From a virus, in the IMG/VR virus record IMGVR_UViG_3300044974_000026, positions 1 to 39,918 of that record: a stretch of 39,918 nt of DNA. The stretch is one strand, 5' to 3'. The notes under the pieces are model-generated. The model had not been told where the DNA came from. It made no database searches and saw only the letters and a list, made by a program, of their open reading frames with translations. The translations under genes and the position numbers were made by a program. Of the stretch, positions 22,260-30,680 are shown piece by piece. Within the stretch, counting starts at the first letter, position 1; each line of letters opens with the position of its first letter.

Positions 22260-23121
22260 CTGTATCTTCTCCTAGTTCGGGGTATTTGTGTGATTCGGAA
22301 CCATTAACTGCATAGCATGCGTGATTGACAGAACATGTACCGCACATAAAGCCTGGCTGTGGGATGAAGATGTTGTTGTCTACCGCAGTCTTAAAGCCCT
22401 TAACCTGTGAGGCTAAGCGCCGTTCAGTGTAGTGAGATAAATCTACTGGCTCGGTTAACTCACCAGTACGAGCCATGAAGTAGGCACCCTTAACAGGGCG
22501 GATACCCATAGCCTTCTCGCACATAATCGCGTATGTACCTAATTGGGTGTAGGTAACAGGTGGCTTGCTTGAAGTCTTGAGGTCAACGACTACAAGTTCC
22601 CCATCGGGAGAAACCATAAGTCGGTCAAGAAATCCTTTCATCAAGACTCCACCGATTTCTACATTGAGTTCAGTTTCAATGGCTGCTTCACCACCTGACA
22701 GCAGGTATGGCTGGTACCCACTATCCTGTCTAAACTGAATCCAAAAATCCACCATCTTGGGTCCATTGTCCAACCACCACTGCGCATCCTCTTTGTTGGG
22801 ATACGCCTTGGTAGCCCTGCCACCAGCACGGAACGGCATGCCGTTGTCAGCAAGACGATAGTTCTCCTCCCACCGTGCAGCAAATACTGCAGTAGGGTTG
22901 AAGTCCCCTTGAAGGGGTGGGATTGTGTCGTATATTTCTGTTGCCTCATGTAGAGATTTGCCACCTACTAGCCAGTAGGATGGGTTCTCAGGCACTTTCT
23001 GTATGCGGGTAAGGTAGAACGACCAGCCACAGTTAAGCCATGTACTCATGGCGCTGTGGGAGATGTATCCCTTCCCTGTTTTTTCTTCTAGTGTCATAGC
23101 AATAGAGGAGTTTACATGCAC
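22252..23121 (-). CDS. Cas4/RecB-like PD-(D/E)XK exonuclease with Fe-S-type cysteines
   Basis: 289 aa, first gene of the replication operon. The core is visible as GFLDRLMVSPDG then VVVDLKTS (D and DxK ligands), followed by a helical TQLGTYAIM motif. Cys31 near the N-terminus and CGTC plus a further Cys near the C-terminus match the iron-sulfur cluster pattern of Cas4/AddB-type nucleases. Starts at GTG 23121 after AGGAG; an in-frame ATG at 23097 lacks a ribosome site. Likely processes DNA ends for recombination. Confidence 0.85.
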   Translation of the reverse strand: MHVNSSIAMTLEEKTGKGYISHSAMSTWLNCGWSFYLTRIQKVPENPSYWLVGGKSLHEATEIYDTIPPLQGDFNPTAVFAARWEENYRLADNGMPFRAGGRATKAYPNKEDAQWWLDNGPKMVDFWIQFRQDSGYQPYLLSGGEAAIETELNVEIGGVLMKGFLDRLMVSPDGELVVVDLKTSSKPPVTYTQLGTYAIMCEKAMGIRPVKGAYFMARTGELTEPVDLSHYTERRLASQVKGFKTAVDNNIFIPQPGFMCGTCSVNHACYAVNGSESHKYPELGEDTDE

Positions 23122-23180
23122 CTCGCTCCTCTATCCTGCGACACGCCGAGAGAACTACAAGGCTGTAATTCAAAAATCGC

Positions 23181-23186
23181 TATACT
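23181..23186 (+). promoter_or_regulatory. Possible -10 box
   Basis: TATACT about 28 bases before the start of the lone plus-strand gene at 23214. No convincing -35 is seen. The 92-base gap also must hold the promoter of the divergent replication operon, which I could not place. Confidence 0.3.
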
Positions 23187-23213
23187 CCTGTTCGTGCAGA
23201 ACGGGTTAAGTGT

Positions 23214-23429
23214 ATGTGTCTGCTGAAGCGTAAGCGAAAGCAGAGCGTAGTTAAGCACAGTTATCGCGGAATTCCAACTCATGCCTGTCCTTGTGGCAGT
23301 GTTGTTTTAAAAGTTAATTGCATTTTTGAAGATGGCGAAATTGTTTTGTGGTTTACAGAAGCGGAGTGCGCATTGTGTGGCGCTGAGTTGACAGCACCTA
23401 CTCCACTTGATACTGTCGGCACGCCTTGA
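23214..23429 (+). CDS. Zinc-ribbon protein, 71 aa
   Basis: A single plus-strand gene between two minus-strand operons. Basic N-terminus (MCLLKRKRKQSVVKHSYRG), then CPC and CALCGAEL, a C-x-C/C-x2-C zinc ribbon with a beta hairpin between. The Shine-Dalgarno sequence is weak. Divergent from the replication operon and ended by the terminator at 23484, so it is its own transcript and may be a regulator. Confidence 0.6.
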   Translation: MCLLKRKRKQSVVKHSYRGIPTHACPCGSVVLKVNCIFEDGEIVLWFTEAECALCGAELTAPTPLDTVGTP

Positions 23430-23483
23430 AGTAATAGGGGAAGTTATTTCAGGGTACTTTCTACTAACGGACAAATAAAAAAA

Positions 23484-23520
23484 GCCCCCGCTCATCAAGA
23501 TTTCTCTTGACGGCGGGGGT
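23484..23520. terminator. Bidirectional terminator between lysis operon and zinc-ribbon gene
   Basis: CCCCCGC/GCGGGGG (23485-23491 with 23513-23519) plus an inner stem TCAAGA/TCTTGA with loop TTTC. Followed by TCTTTTGTTT on the plus strand and by a seven-T run on the minus strand. It ends the late operon and the small plus-strand gene. A GTTTAAAC (23526) adjoins it. Confidence 0.9.
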
Positions 23521-23542
23521 CTTTTGTTTAAACAGTATTAAG

Positions 23543-23725
23543 TTATTTTGCTCTGCCGAATTCGCTTGCGGAAGGGTCCAACCACTTCAACACTGGACCG
23601 AGGAAGCCTGCGAGGGCAGCCATGCCTAGTGTTTTCAAATCGGTTTCGCCAGCGAGGTAGAGCGCGATTGCAGCAGATGCTGCAGCACGGAACCATGTGA
23701 GCGATACTTGCTTTAGTGTTTCCAT
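23543..23725 (-). CDS. Holin-like membrane protein
   Basis: 60 aa, directly after the endolysin with a one-base overlap (TAATG). Two hydrophobic segments (about 10-27 and 33-48) separated by a short polar turn (AGETDLKT), and a charged C-terminus. Size, position and topology fit a holin that times release of the M15 endolysin, but similar size proteins can be antiholins. Confidence 0.75.
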   Translation of the reverse strand: METLKQVSLTWFRAAASAAIALYLAGETDLKTLGMAALAGFLGPVLKWLDPSASEFGRAK

Positions 23726-24255
23726 TATTTGCCTTTCTTGTTAGCCAAACCATGAACCTTGCAGCAGGTGCATACTTCAGATACAACCTTTGCAGGCTTT
23801 TTCTTAGGTGATGAACCGATGGCTTCTGCCACTATCTGCTTGGCTAGGCTTGGTTGATTTTTCCACCAGAACCAAGGGCTTGTATCGTTGGCAAACTCTG
23901 GCTTGATGGAACAGTGCAGGTGTTTATTATGCGGATTACTACCCGTATATTTTCGGTCACCCTGCTTGGCGTATTTCCGTGACCAAATCTTTCCGTTGAA
24001 GATGAGATAGTCAACTCTGTTATCTTCTTTGAGTTTCTGAAATATCTCGTGACAATCAATTCCGTTTGCGGGGTCATGGGTTAAGTCTACCGCAAGACCT
24101 GTGTTGTGGTCTGAGTTAGGACTTAGTTTTAAATGTGCAGTGGAAGGGAGTAAACCGTCTGAGGCTTTCTTGCGTAGGGGTGCAAGGGCAGTCGCCTGGC
24201 GTAGCATGGACATGGCAGCAGGGCTGGCAGACTTGGCAACCTTGGGTTTGTTCAT
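23725..24255 (-). CDS. Endolysin, M15 (VanY-like) peptidase
   Basis: 176 aa. SDHNTGLAVDLTHD (His50, Asp57) and HNKHLHC (His112/His114) are the zinc ligands and catalytic region of M15 D,D/L,D-carboxypeptidase-type endolysins, which cleave peptidoglycan stem peptides. The C-terminal 45 residues, with a Pro/Lys linker and a CTCC motif, may be a wall-binding or metal segment. No signal peptide, so a holin is needed. Lies between a membrane protein and the holin. Confidence 0.88.
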   Translation of the reverse strand: MNKPKVAKSASPAAMSMLRQATALAPLRKKASDGLLPSTAHLKLSPNSDHNTGLAVDLTHDPANGIDCHEIFQKLKEDNRVDYLIFNGKIWSRKYAKQGDRKYTGSNPHNKHLHCSIKPEFANDTSPWFWWKNQPSLAKQIVAEAIGSSPKKKPAKVVSEVCTCCKVHGLANKKGK

Positions 24256-24258
24256 TGG

Positions 24259-24462
24259 TCACTTCCTCAAAACTTCTTTGACTAGTTCGGTTAATAGGTC
24301 AACTTTTTCTTCAAGGTTATTTACCTTGTCTTTAAGACTTGACCCGCCATTGGGTTTGAGTTCCGACAAGTAGTGTTTAGTTAGATGCTTGACACCCATG
24401 GCTAGTGCGCCTATTAGGGTGGTTACGGATACGGCTAAAGCAGCCCAATCAGCAGGAGTCAT
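24259..24462 (-). CDS. Membrane protein with coiled-coil tail (lysis cassette)
   Basis: 67 aa. One transmembrane helix (about residues 7-24, AALAVSVTTLIGALAMG) followed by a heptad-patterned coiled coil (VNNLEEKVDLLTELVKEV). This type is common beside actinophage endolysins as a second holin-like protein. Stops three bases before the endolysin start. Confidence 0.7.
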   Translation of the reverse strand: MTPADWAALAVSVTTLIGALAMGVKHLTKHYLSELKPNGGSSLKDKVNNLEEKVDLLTELVKEVLRK

Positions 24463-24480
24463 GTTTCTATCCTTATGTGT

Positions 24481-26451
24481 TTATACGACAGTGCGTGCGG
24501 TTATCATTAAAATTCCACCGTAGCCTGAGAAGTTTCCAGATGGTGGGGTTGTGCGGGTGAAAGACACCTGCTCAATCACTGCTTCAATAGGTTCTCCATC
24601 AGCAGTGAAATCCTGAATGATTACGGTTTCGCCTTGTGCTTCCATCTGCTCCAGTGCTTGGAGTCTGCCGAGTGCGTAGCCCTGGAAACCCATGATGTTT
24701 TTATTGCGGTCACGCTCGGAGTCAAAACAAAAGACAGGGATTTGAATAACACGAGCGCGGGTAGGAGTAGGCAGAGCCTTAATAGAGTAACCGTAAATAA
24801 CAGCGCCAGTCGTGGCAGTTGTATCGTTACGATTGAGGCGGAATTTAAACTGCGCTTCAACTCCAACATCTTCAAAAACCGATGACAAGTCGTAGTCATA
24901 ATCAGTAGTACTCCCTTGTGCTACGGTACGGAAGGCTGTATCTACTCCGTTTTCTACACGGAAAATATCAATGTCACCTTGTAGCGTACCTTCAGTGCGT
25001 AGTTTTAAACGCTTCCATGCTTTGTTCTCAAGGGTTTCGTAACGAATAATACCTGTGGTTAGTTCACCTGATTCAACAAGTTCAGTGGCATGCTCAATAA
25101 ATAAACCGTCACCGTTTACACAGAAGGCAATTCTGCCATCACCTAAATTACAGACACCCTCTACCTTACCAGTAGTGGATTCTGCATAGACATCAGTAGC
25201 ATAGGCATACGCGCCATTTGATAAGGGTGATGATAAGTCAACACGGTATACGCCAGAGTATCCACCAACGCCAGAGTCAACACCAGCAATAATGAACTTG
25301 CTGTATGCGCTCATCTTGAATACACCCAAGTTGTTTTCAAATATAAGCGGTCCGTAAGAAAGGTCGCCAACTTCATTGGCTATTGCGATACGCAGACCTC
25401 TGCTTGTTCCTATGGCAACATAAGTTCCAAGGTAGCCAAGCAAACCAGTTACTTCTTCTCCACTTGGCAGCGTTACTACGCTAGTCATGGTATTTAAAGT
25501 TCCATCATTTGCAACAGTAATCTTGTAGACATTACCCTGCTCACCAGAGAATCCACCAACATAAATTGCTGCGCCACCTTCGGTTATAGCCCTGAAGGTA
25601 TAACCAGTTGGCATGGTGCTGCTGCCGTTTACTGGGGTAAGCGTGCTGAGGTTGATTGAGGAGCCAGAGTTTCTATTAATTTCATAGACAAATGTGTTTT
25701 TGTTTGTGTCATGAAACCCAAGCATGAAACGGTTTTTGACATAGGCAATAGTTGCTGTTTGTGCGTTTGCTGTATTGATTGCGTAGTCCTGATGTAGGGC
25801 AGGGGAGGTTTCATCAAATGAATATCTCCACACCTTAGTTGGCGTTACCATCATTAAGTCATTACCGCCCATGGCAACAGCAATGATGTTCTCAGTAATT
25901 GCAGAGTTGTTAATAATGGTTGTTTCTGAATAATCACTTACTCTGATTCTTAGGACACGGATTGTTTCCGTGGATGAATACTTAACTAATATCAGATACT
26001 CAATGCCACCAATGATGGTGTTAAATACACGGCTATCGCCAGTTACTGCCTCCTGTAGGAATGTTCTGCGAAGCAGAGAGATTCTTCCTGGAGTCCAAGG
26101 ATTGATGCCGACAGATGAACTAAAGCGAAAGCGTGCTTCCTCTAAGGTTCCAGTGATTGGCTCTTGGTATGTGCTGCCTGTTCCAAGGTGGAATGATGAC
26201 TGGCTGCGAATCCAGTAACCTGAACCTGAGAGTGACTGCTCACCTGGGTCGCGTAGTTGGTCTACACGCTGAGTACGAAACTCTGCAGTCTGACGGCGAT
26301 ACGGAGTATTGTCTGTAATCGCTGCAATGAAAGGCATGCCACCAATAGCAAAGTCATACTTGTATGTGGTTGGGTCGTAGTATGTGGAGATGCGACCCGA
26401 TAGGTCAATGATTACGCGTTCAGATATATCGGGCGGTCTGCTGTCTACCAT
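24481..26451 (-). CDS. Tail protein with beta-propeller-like repeats, 656 aa
   Basis: Long beta-rich protein, the last large gene before lysis. Residues about 150-450 contain repeated strand-turn units with glycine pairs (YVGGFSGEQGNVYKI, AIGTSRGLRIAI, IAGVDSGVGGYSGVYRV) that suggest a beta-propeller. The C-terminal 150 residues are a separate beta domain (FRVENG, VIQIPVFCFDSERDRNKN). Likely a minor tail or spike protein in host contact. The exact role is inferred from position. Confidence 0.7.
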   Translation of the reverse strand: MVDSRPPDISERVIIDLSGRISTYYDPTTYKYDFAIGGMPFIAAITDNTPYRRQTAEFRTQRVDQLRDPGEQSLSGSGYWIRSQSSFHLGTGSTYQEPITGTLEEARFRFSSSVGINPWTPGRISLLRRTFLQEAVTGDSRVFNTIIGGIEYLILVKYSSTETIRVLRIRVSDYSETTIINNSAITENIIAVAMGGNDLMMVTPTKVWRYSFDETSPALHQDYAINTANAQTATIAYVKNRFMLGFHDTNKNTFVYEINRNSGSSINLSTLTPVNGSSTMPTGYTFRAITEGGAAIYVGGFSGEQGNVYKITVANDGTLNTMTSVVTLPSGEEVTGLLGYLGTYVAIGTSRGLRIAIANEVGDLSYGPLIFENNLGVFKMSAYSKFIIAGVDSGVGGYSGVYRVDLSSPLSNGAYAYATDVYAESTTGKVEGVCNLGDGRIAFCVNGDGLFIEHATELVESGELTTGIIRYETLENKAWKRLKLRTEGTLQGDIDIFRVENGVDTAFRTVAQGSTTDYDYDLSSVFEDVGVEAQFKFRLNRNDTTATTGAVIYGYSIKALPTPTRARVIQIPVFCFDSERDRNKNIMGFQGYALGRLQALEQMEAQGETVIIQDFTADGEPIEAVIEQVSFTRTTPPSGNFSGYGGILMITARTVV

Positions 26452-26460
26452 GCTGCTCCT

Positions 26461-26583
26461 TTAAATTGATGTCCAATCACGAATGGTTCCGCCACACTTG
26501 GGGCAGATATAGGCTTCATTCTTGCCTTCTTGAATCCATTGTTTATGGGCTGCGTTGTGGGCAGCCCAGTCAATGTCATTCAT
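26461..26583 (-). CDS. CPKCGG micropeptide, 40 aa
   Basis: ATG at 26583 overlaps the stop of the previous gene (TAATG). Helix of Trp/His/Ala residues, then AYICPKCGGTIRDW, a half zinc ribbon. Function unknown; the coupling and a clean stop support a real gene. Confidence 0.55.
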   Translation of the reverse strand: MNDIDWAAHNAAHKQWIQEGKNEAYICPKCGGTIRDWTSI

Positions 26584-26807
26584 TACTTGCCTAGTGCTGC
26601 GATTTCTTCTGCGGTTAGACCGAGTGCTGCTAGTTTGGCTTCGGCTGCAGCCTTGGCTGCTGCCTTTGCTTCCTCTTGAGCGATGCGTTCTGCTTCTGCT
26701 ACAGCGAAGGCTGCTGCATCTGCTTCACGCTGTGCGATTTCTTCAGCAGTGAGTTCTACCTCAGTGGTGACTCCTGTTGAGCAATCTACTACGAGTTTGG
26801 TTGGCAT
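26583..26807 (-). CDS. Small acidic/alanine-rich helical protein
   Basis: 74 aa from the ATG at 26807, with AAGGAG eight bases upstream. The upstream in-frame start lies in the previous gene. A short beta hairpin, then a long Ala/Glu helix ending in LTAEEIAALGK. Small helical proteins of this kind commonly follow phage tail fibre genes and may act as assembly chaperones; that role is inferred. Confidence 0.65.
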   Translation of the reverse strand: MPTKLVVDCSTGVTTEVELTAEEIAQREADAAAFAVAEAERIAQEEAKAAAKAAAEAKLAALGLTAEEIAALGK

Positions 26808-26817
26808 TGTTTTCTCC

Positions 26818-27330
26818 TTATGAGTTCTTGATTCCGTAAAGGGTAGCGGTTGAATATTGGACAAAGGAACCATTGTTTAAGTCTAAAGTAATGCTTGTAA
26901 TTGCAGAACTTAATGATATTCTTCCAGCAGTAAAATTAACAATAGCAATAGTAACATTGTTTTCTTGTACTGCATCTACAGAATAACTTTTATTATTACT
27001 TGAAGTATAGTTTGAAATGTAATATTCAAGATTTCCAAAGGCAGATGCTGTTGCAGTAGAACCAGGAACATAATAATCCAAGTCATACGTTGTTGCGCTG
27101 TATACGGTATCTCCGTCAGCCCACGCTCTCCGTTTAGCATAGTTTCCAGATGTTGTGTTATTGTTAAAATATAACCAACCACTGTCAATAGTATTTGATG
27201 CTCTATCGCTACGCAAAGATGCTTTTATTGATAGGTCGGTATATGTTGCAGGAATATTGGTAAATTCAATAGTTCCTGAGCCGCTACTTCCAACTTCAAC
27301 AGTGGCTATTTTTGTATACGTAAAAGGCAT
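26818..27330 (-). CDS. Tail-tip/receptor-binding-type protein C
   Basis: 170 aa, all beta. One of three adjacent related proteins: FTNIPATYTDL near the start, NNNTTSGNYAKRRAW in the middle, a Tyr-rich strand (YYISNYTSS), a hydrophobic AITSITLDL and the end LYGIKNS. The shared plan suggests a jelly-roll-like carbohydrate-binding head. By eye it is poorer in GC than the rest of the window. It lacks the N-terminal LLVGN segment that gene A has. Confidence 0.65.
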   Translation of the reverse strand: MPFTYTKIATVEVGSSGSGTIEFTNIPATYTDLSIKASLRSDRASNTIDSGWLYFNNNTTSGNYAKRRAWADGDTVYSATTYDLDYYVPGSTATASAFGNLEYYISNYTSSNNKSYSVDAVQENNVTIAIVNFTAGRISLSSAITSITLDLNNGSFVQYSTATLYGIKNS

Positions 27331-27338
27331 AGTATCTC

Positions 27339-27848
27339 CTAAGCAGCAGTAATGCCGTAGAGTGATGCAGTTGAGCCTGCGATTATATTTCCACCATCGG
27401 AATAAAAAAAGTTAATAGATGTTATTGCGGAAGTTGAGCGCCATAAACCACCTATTGCATCAGTTGCATTACTGGCATTATTTGCTCTTGATAAAAATGT
27501 TTTATATGTTGTGCTGTTAGAATAATTTAATATTTGAACAACATAACTTATATTTCCTAATGTGGTAGAATTACTAGCACTGTAACTAATTCTTCCTACA
27601 GTTGCATTTGTATTCCTAGCAGATAATACTGAAGTACCATTACCGTATAAATAAGTGTTAGAATAATTACTTCCAGTATCAGAATTAAATCTAATCACAG
27701 ATTCACCGTTATAACCACTTGCTATGGCTGTATTTAAAACTAAAATTAAATCTGTGTAACTGCCACTAATGTTAGTAAAAGTAATACTAGAAGTAGCAGT
27801 AGTAAGTGTTGTGTTTGCTATTGTTTCGTATGTGACTCCTGCTGCCAT
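27339..27848 (-). CDS. Tail-tip/receptor-binding-type protein B
   Basis: 169 aa beta protein related to its two neighbours: ITFTNISGSYTDL, IRFNSDTGSNYSNTYLYGNG, a variable middle, GGLWRSTSAITSINFF and the ending LYGITAA. Asn/Ser/Thr-rich surface and low GC (parts near 30% by eye) fit a recently exchanged receptor-binding module. No LLVGN segment. Role inferred from position and sequence type. Confidence 0.65.
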   Translation of the reverse strand: MAAGVTYETIANTTLTTATSSITFTNISGSYTDLILVLNTAIASGYNGESVIRFNSDTGSNYSNTYLYGNGTSVLSARNTNATVGRISYSASNSTTLGNISYVVQILNYSNSTTYKTFLSRANNASNATDAIGGLWRSTSAITSINFFYSDGGNIIAGSTASLYGITAA

Positions 27849-27850
27849 AG

Positions 27851-28447
27851 TTATCCTTTTATTCCATATAAAGCAAAATGAGAATATTGTTGGAATTTTG
27901 TTGCTGCATAACCTTGGTTAAAAGTTATTTTTGTTACTGCTGCTGTATTTTGCCATATTCCTCCAACTAAACTTACTTGTCCAGTTCCATTTGCATCTAC
28001 TGCAGAAAAAAGTCTAGTAGTAGTTTTTTTGTTAGTGTTTGTATAATCTAGTATATCTATAACTAAAGCACCAAATATACTAGTCATACCAGTTCCACTG
28101 CCAGCAAATCGTTCAAGAATAATTCCAGCATCAAGATTTGTGTACGCTGAATCATAAGCGGTAGCACCATCGCCATAAAGTTCGTGGTCAAAATAATTAC
28201 CTAAGTTGGTGTCAGTATTAAAAGTAATATAAGGTGAGTTGAGGTCAGCATTTCTATCAGTTTTACCTAATACTCGCAACTGCAAATGAGTAAAAGTCTG
28301 AGGTATGTTATCAAATACCACAGTAGCGCTTCCACTGCTGTTGACAACTGTTGTAGCAATGGATTCAAATGATGGCGGCATATAGGCATCATTGCCCACC
28401 AACAGATTACCTCTGCGTAGTTTGTTCTTTATGCTGACTACAGCCAT
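27851..28447 (-). CDS. Tail-tip/receptor-binding-type protein A with LLVGN N-terminus
   Basis: 198 aa. The first 25 residues (KLRRGNLLVGNDAYMP) match the start of the two glycine-rich fibres upstream. The remainder shares the beta-domain plan of proteins B and C: FDNIPQTFTHLQL, ITFNTDTNLGNYFDHELYGDG, GGIWQNTAAVTKITF, ending LYGIKG. It thus joins the N-terminal tag of one family to the domain of another. The stop-start overlap with the gene before (TAATG) shows coupling. Confidence 0.7.
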   Translation of the reverse strand: MAVVSIKNKLRRGNLLVGNDAYMPPSFESIATTVVNSSGSATVVFDNIPQTFTHLQLRVLGKTDRNADLNSPYITFNTDTNLGNYFDHELYGDGATAYDSAYTNLDAGIILERFAGSGTGMTSIFGALVIDILDYTNTNKKTTTRLFSAVDANGTGQVSLVGGIWQNTAAVTKITFNQGYAATKFQQYSHFALYGIKG

Positions 28448-28809
28448 TAGGCTATTACCTCATCCCAAGATAGGGTTGCTTCATTCCAGGTGTACATCTT
28501 GCCATCAGTTGGGTAAGGAACTGGAGGCTGCCACTTAGCATCAGCATCTAGTGTCCACGAAGGGAATGGCTGAGGGGCATAGAAGTAATCATTGCTTGCA
28601 TCATAAGTATAACCAATGCCTGCATAGTTTTTACGGAAATTGCCATTGTAGGAAGTCTGCTTCCACTTGGTATCTTCACCAAAGAGTGACTTGCAGAACA
28701 AGATACCCTTGACTTCGCTTTCAACTCCGTCAAGTAGTAGTTCATCGTTGGCTACAACGATTACCTGTGTGACTATGTTGTTGTCGTCTAGTTGTGCAAA
28801 GTGTGCCAT
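28447..28809 (-). CDS. Conserved phage structural protein, 120 aa
   Basis: Begins MAHFAQLDDNNIVTQVIVV and contains FCKSLFGEDTKWKQTSYNG, FRKNYAGIGYTYD and PQPFPSWTLD, a pattern I recognise from proteins found in many aquatic phages, cyanophages included, usually next to tail fibres. Function not established; probably a virion or fibre-associated component. Mixed alpha/beta with many aromatics. Confidence 0.75.
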   Translation of the reverse strand: MAHFAQLDDNNIVTQVIVVANDELLLDGVESEVKGILFCKSLFGEDTKWKQTSYNGNFRKNYAGIGYTYDASNDYFYAPQPFPSWTLDADAKWQPPVPYPTDGKMYTWNEATLSWDEVIA

Positions 28810-28818
28810 TTTTCTCCT

Positions 28819-29712
28819 TTATGCTGCATATCTAACAATTACAATACCGCTACCACCATTGGCACCACCGCCGCCACCGTTACCTCCACCACCAGAACCG
28901 CCTCCAGTATTTATAGTTCCAGCAACTGCAGCAGAAGCGTTTAATCCACTATCTCCACCGCCACCAGTTCCACCTGTTGCTCTTGTTGTCGTAGAGTTTG
29001 GTCCTCCACCTCCACCACCAGCATAAGTCACAGAAGAACCAGAAATAGAAGATGAAGAGCCATTACCACCATTGCCACCAGTGCTTCCAGATGCAGCATT
29101 TCCAGTAGCACCCGCACCACCGCCTCCGCCGCCAGCAAAATTTCCAGCAGGACCAGCACCAGCACCACCACTATTACCTTCAGATGGGGAGTATCCACCT
29201 TCGTTTCCTGTACCTGCGGGGCGACCAGGTGGTTGTTCGGCTCCTGAGCCACCACCACCTGAGCCACCATTACCGCCAGGAACACCGTCTGGATAACTTT
29301 GATTACGCTCTCCACCATAACCGCCGCCAGTTGCAGTTATGCTTGAAAATACAGAATTACTTCCTTTATTTCCGCGAGTAAAGGTTGCTGGCGTTGAACC
29401 GCCTGCTCCTATGGTTACGGTATATCCAGTTCCAGAAGTAACAGATAATGCGGTTCCACCAACATTAGTCCTAAAACCACCACCACCACCGCCACCACCC
29501 GAACTGTATCCACCACTTCCACCACCTGCAACTACAAGATATTCAACAGATAAGTTTTCGCTAGGAGTAAAAGTTCCAGATGATGTAAAAGTATGAATCC
29601 AATAGCCACCAGAATAAGCAGTGGTTCCACCAGTTGCTTTAGGAGCAAATGCAGCATTACCAACAAGCAGGCTACGGCTGAAGGTTCCGTTCTTAAGACT
29701 TCTGATTGCCAT
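28819..29712 (-). CDS. Glycine-rich tail fibre protein 2
   Basis: 297 aa. N-terminus SLKNGTFSRSLLVGNAAFAP is shared with the upstream fibre and protein A. The rest is extremely glycine-rich (SGGGGGGGGF, SGGNGGNGS and similar), a composition known from phage tail adhesins that form polyglycine bundles, bind receptors and vary quickly. Ends with GSGIVIVRYA, a closing strand also seen in the neighbour. The one-base overlap (TAATG) links the pair. Confidence 0.75.
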   Translation of the reverse strand: MAIRSLKNGTFSRSLLVGNAAFAPKATGGTTAYSGGYWIHTFTSSGTFTPSENLSVEYLVVAGGGSGGYSSGGGGGGGGFRTNVGGTALSVTSGTGYTVTIGAGGSTPATFTRGNKGSNSVFSSITATGGGYGGERNQSYPDGVPGGNGGSGGGGSGAEQPPGRPAGTGNEGGYSPSEGNSGGAGAGPAGNFAGGGGGGAGATGNAASGSTGGNGGNGSSSSISGSSVTYAGGGGGGPNSTTTRATGGTGGGGDSGLNASAAVAGTINTGGGSGGGGNGGGGGANGGSGIVIVRYAA

Positions 29713-30680
29713 TAGAAAGTTATACTCCCTGTTCCAGTAAATACATAATAGGTGTATCCTCCACCTGTATTCCTTGTTGGAGAACCAGTTGTTGCTGAGG
29801 CAGTAACATCTCCAGAAATTCTGAAAATAACAATACCGCTACCGCCTGAACCACCAGTTGAGTTTCCAATATTACTTCCTGTTCCACCGCCTCCTCCGCC
29901 ACCTGTATTAGCGTCAGCATTAGAGCCATTATGAACTGAATTTCCTCCACCATCTCCACCGCCACCAAGTCCGCCAGTTCCTTTATTTTGTGTAGTCCTA
30001 CCACCAGCACCACCACCGCCACCAGCAAAATAATAGTTACCGCCTGATAGTTCACCAAAACCTGTTGTTGAACCGCCTGAAATTGCTGTATAAGAACCAT
30101 TGCCGCCGTTGCCGCCGTTATATGTTCCTGCACCACCTGTGCTTCCGTTGGCTCCAGCACCACCACCGCCACCACCACCAGAACCATTTACGGAATCGGT
30201 TACTGAGGCTGCTCCACTATTACCTTCTGCTGGACTATAACCACCTTGATTACCTGCCGCACCTGCTTGTGTTCCACCACCAGCACCTGAACCAGAACCA
30301 CCTGTGTTAGAAGTCCAATTGCTATTTGTTCCGTTGCTTTGACCGCCACCTGTGCAGGTAAAAGTTGTAAATCCTGTTCCTGCAATAGAACTGTTACTAC
30401 CTTTAGTTCCATTACCTTTAGCAGTTCCACCAGCCCCACCTGCACCAACTGTAATAGTGTAAGAAGTGCCAGCATTAAAAGTTTGTGAAGTGGCAGTTCT
30501 ATAACCACCCGCACCTCCACCGCCACCGCCAGTATCAGAGCCACTTTCAGAACTGCCAGCGCCTCCGCCTCCTGCAACAACTAAAAAATCAGCAGTTCCA
30601 GGAAAAGGTATATAAGCAGCATTACCTACAAGCAAACTAGACGGTGATACGGTACCTGTCTTGTAACTTGTGATTGACAT
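29712..30680 (-). CDS. Glycine-rich tail fibre protein 1
   Basis: 322 aa paralogue of fibre 2. N-terminus SYKTGTVSPSSLLVGNAAYIP, then FLVVAGGGGAG, Gly/Asn/Ser repeats and GSGIVIFRISGD near the end, followed by a 30-residue tail rich in Thr and Tyr. Likely a distal adhesin. Start and stop overlap both neighbours (TAATG). Confidence 0.75.
   Translation of the reverse strand: MSITSYKTGTVSPSSLLVGNAAYIPFPGTADFLVVAGGGGAGSSESGSDTGGGGGGAGGYRTATSQTFNAGTSYTITVGAGGAGGTAKGNGTKGSNSSIAGTGFTTFTCTGGGQSNGTNSNWTSNTGGSGSGAGGGTQAGAAGNQGGYSPAEGNSGAASVTDSVNGSGGGGGGGAGANGSTGGAGTYNGGNGGNGSYTAISGGSTTGFGELSGGNYYFAGGGGGAGGRTTQNKGTGGLGGGGDGGGNSVHNGSNADANTGGGGGGGTGSNIGNSTGGSGGSGIVIFRISGDVTASATTGSPTRNTGGGYTYYVFTGTGSITF

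Noticed and set aside
28819-30680. Glycine-rich genes as collagen-like proteins
   Set aside because: The glycines are in clusters (GGGG, GGNGG) without regular Gly-X-Y triplets.
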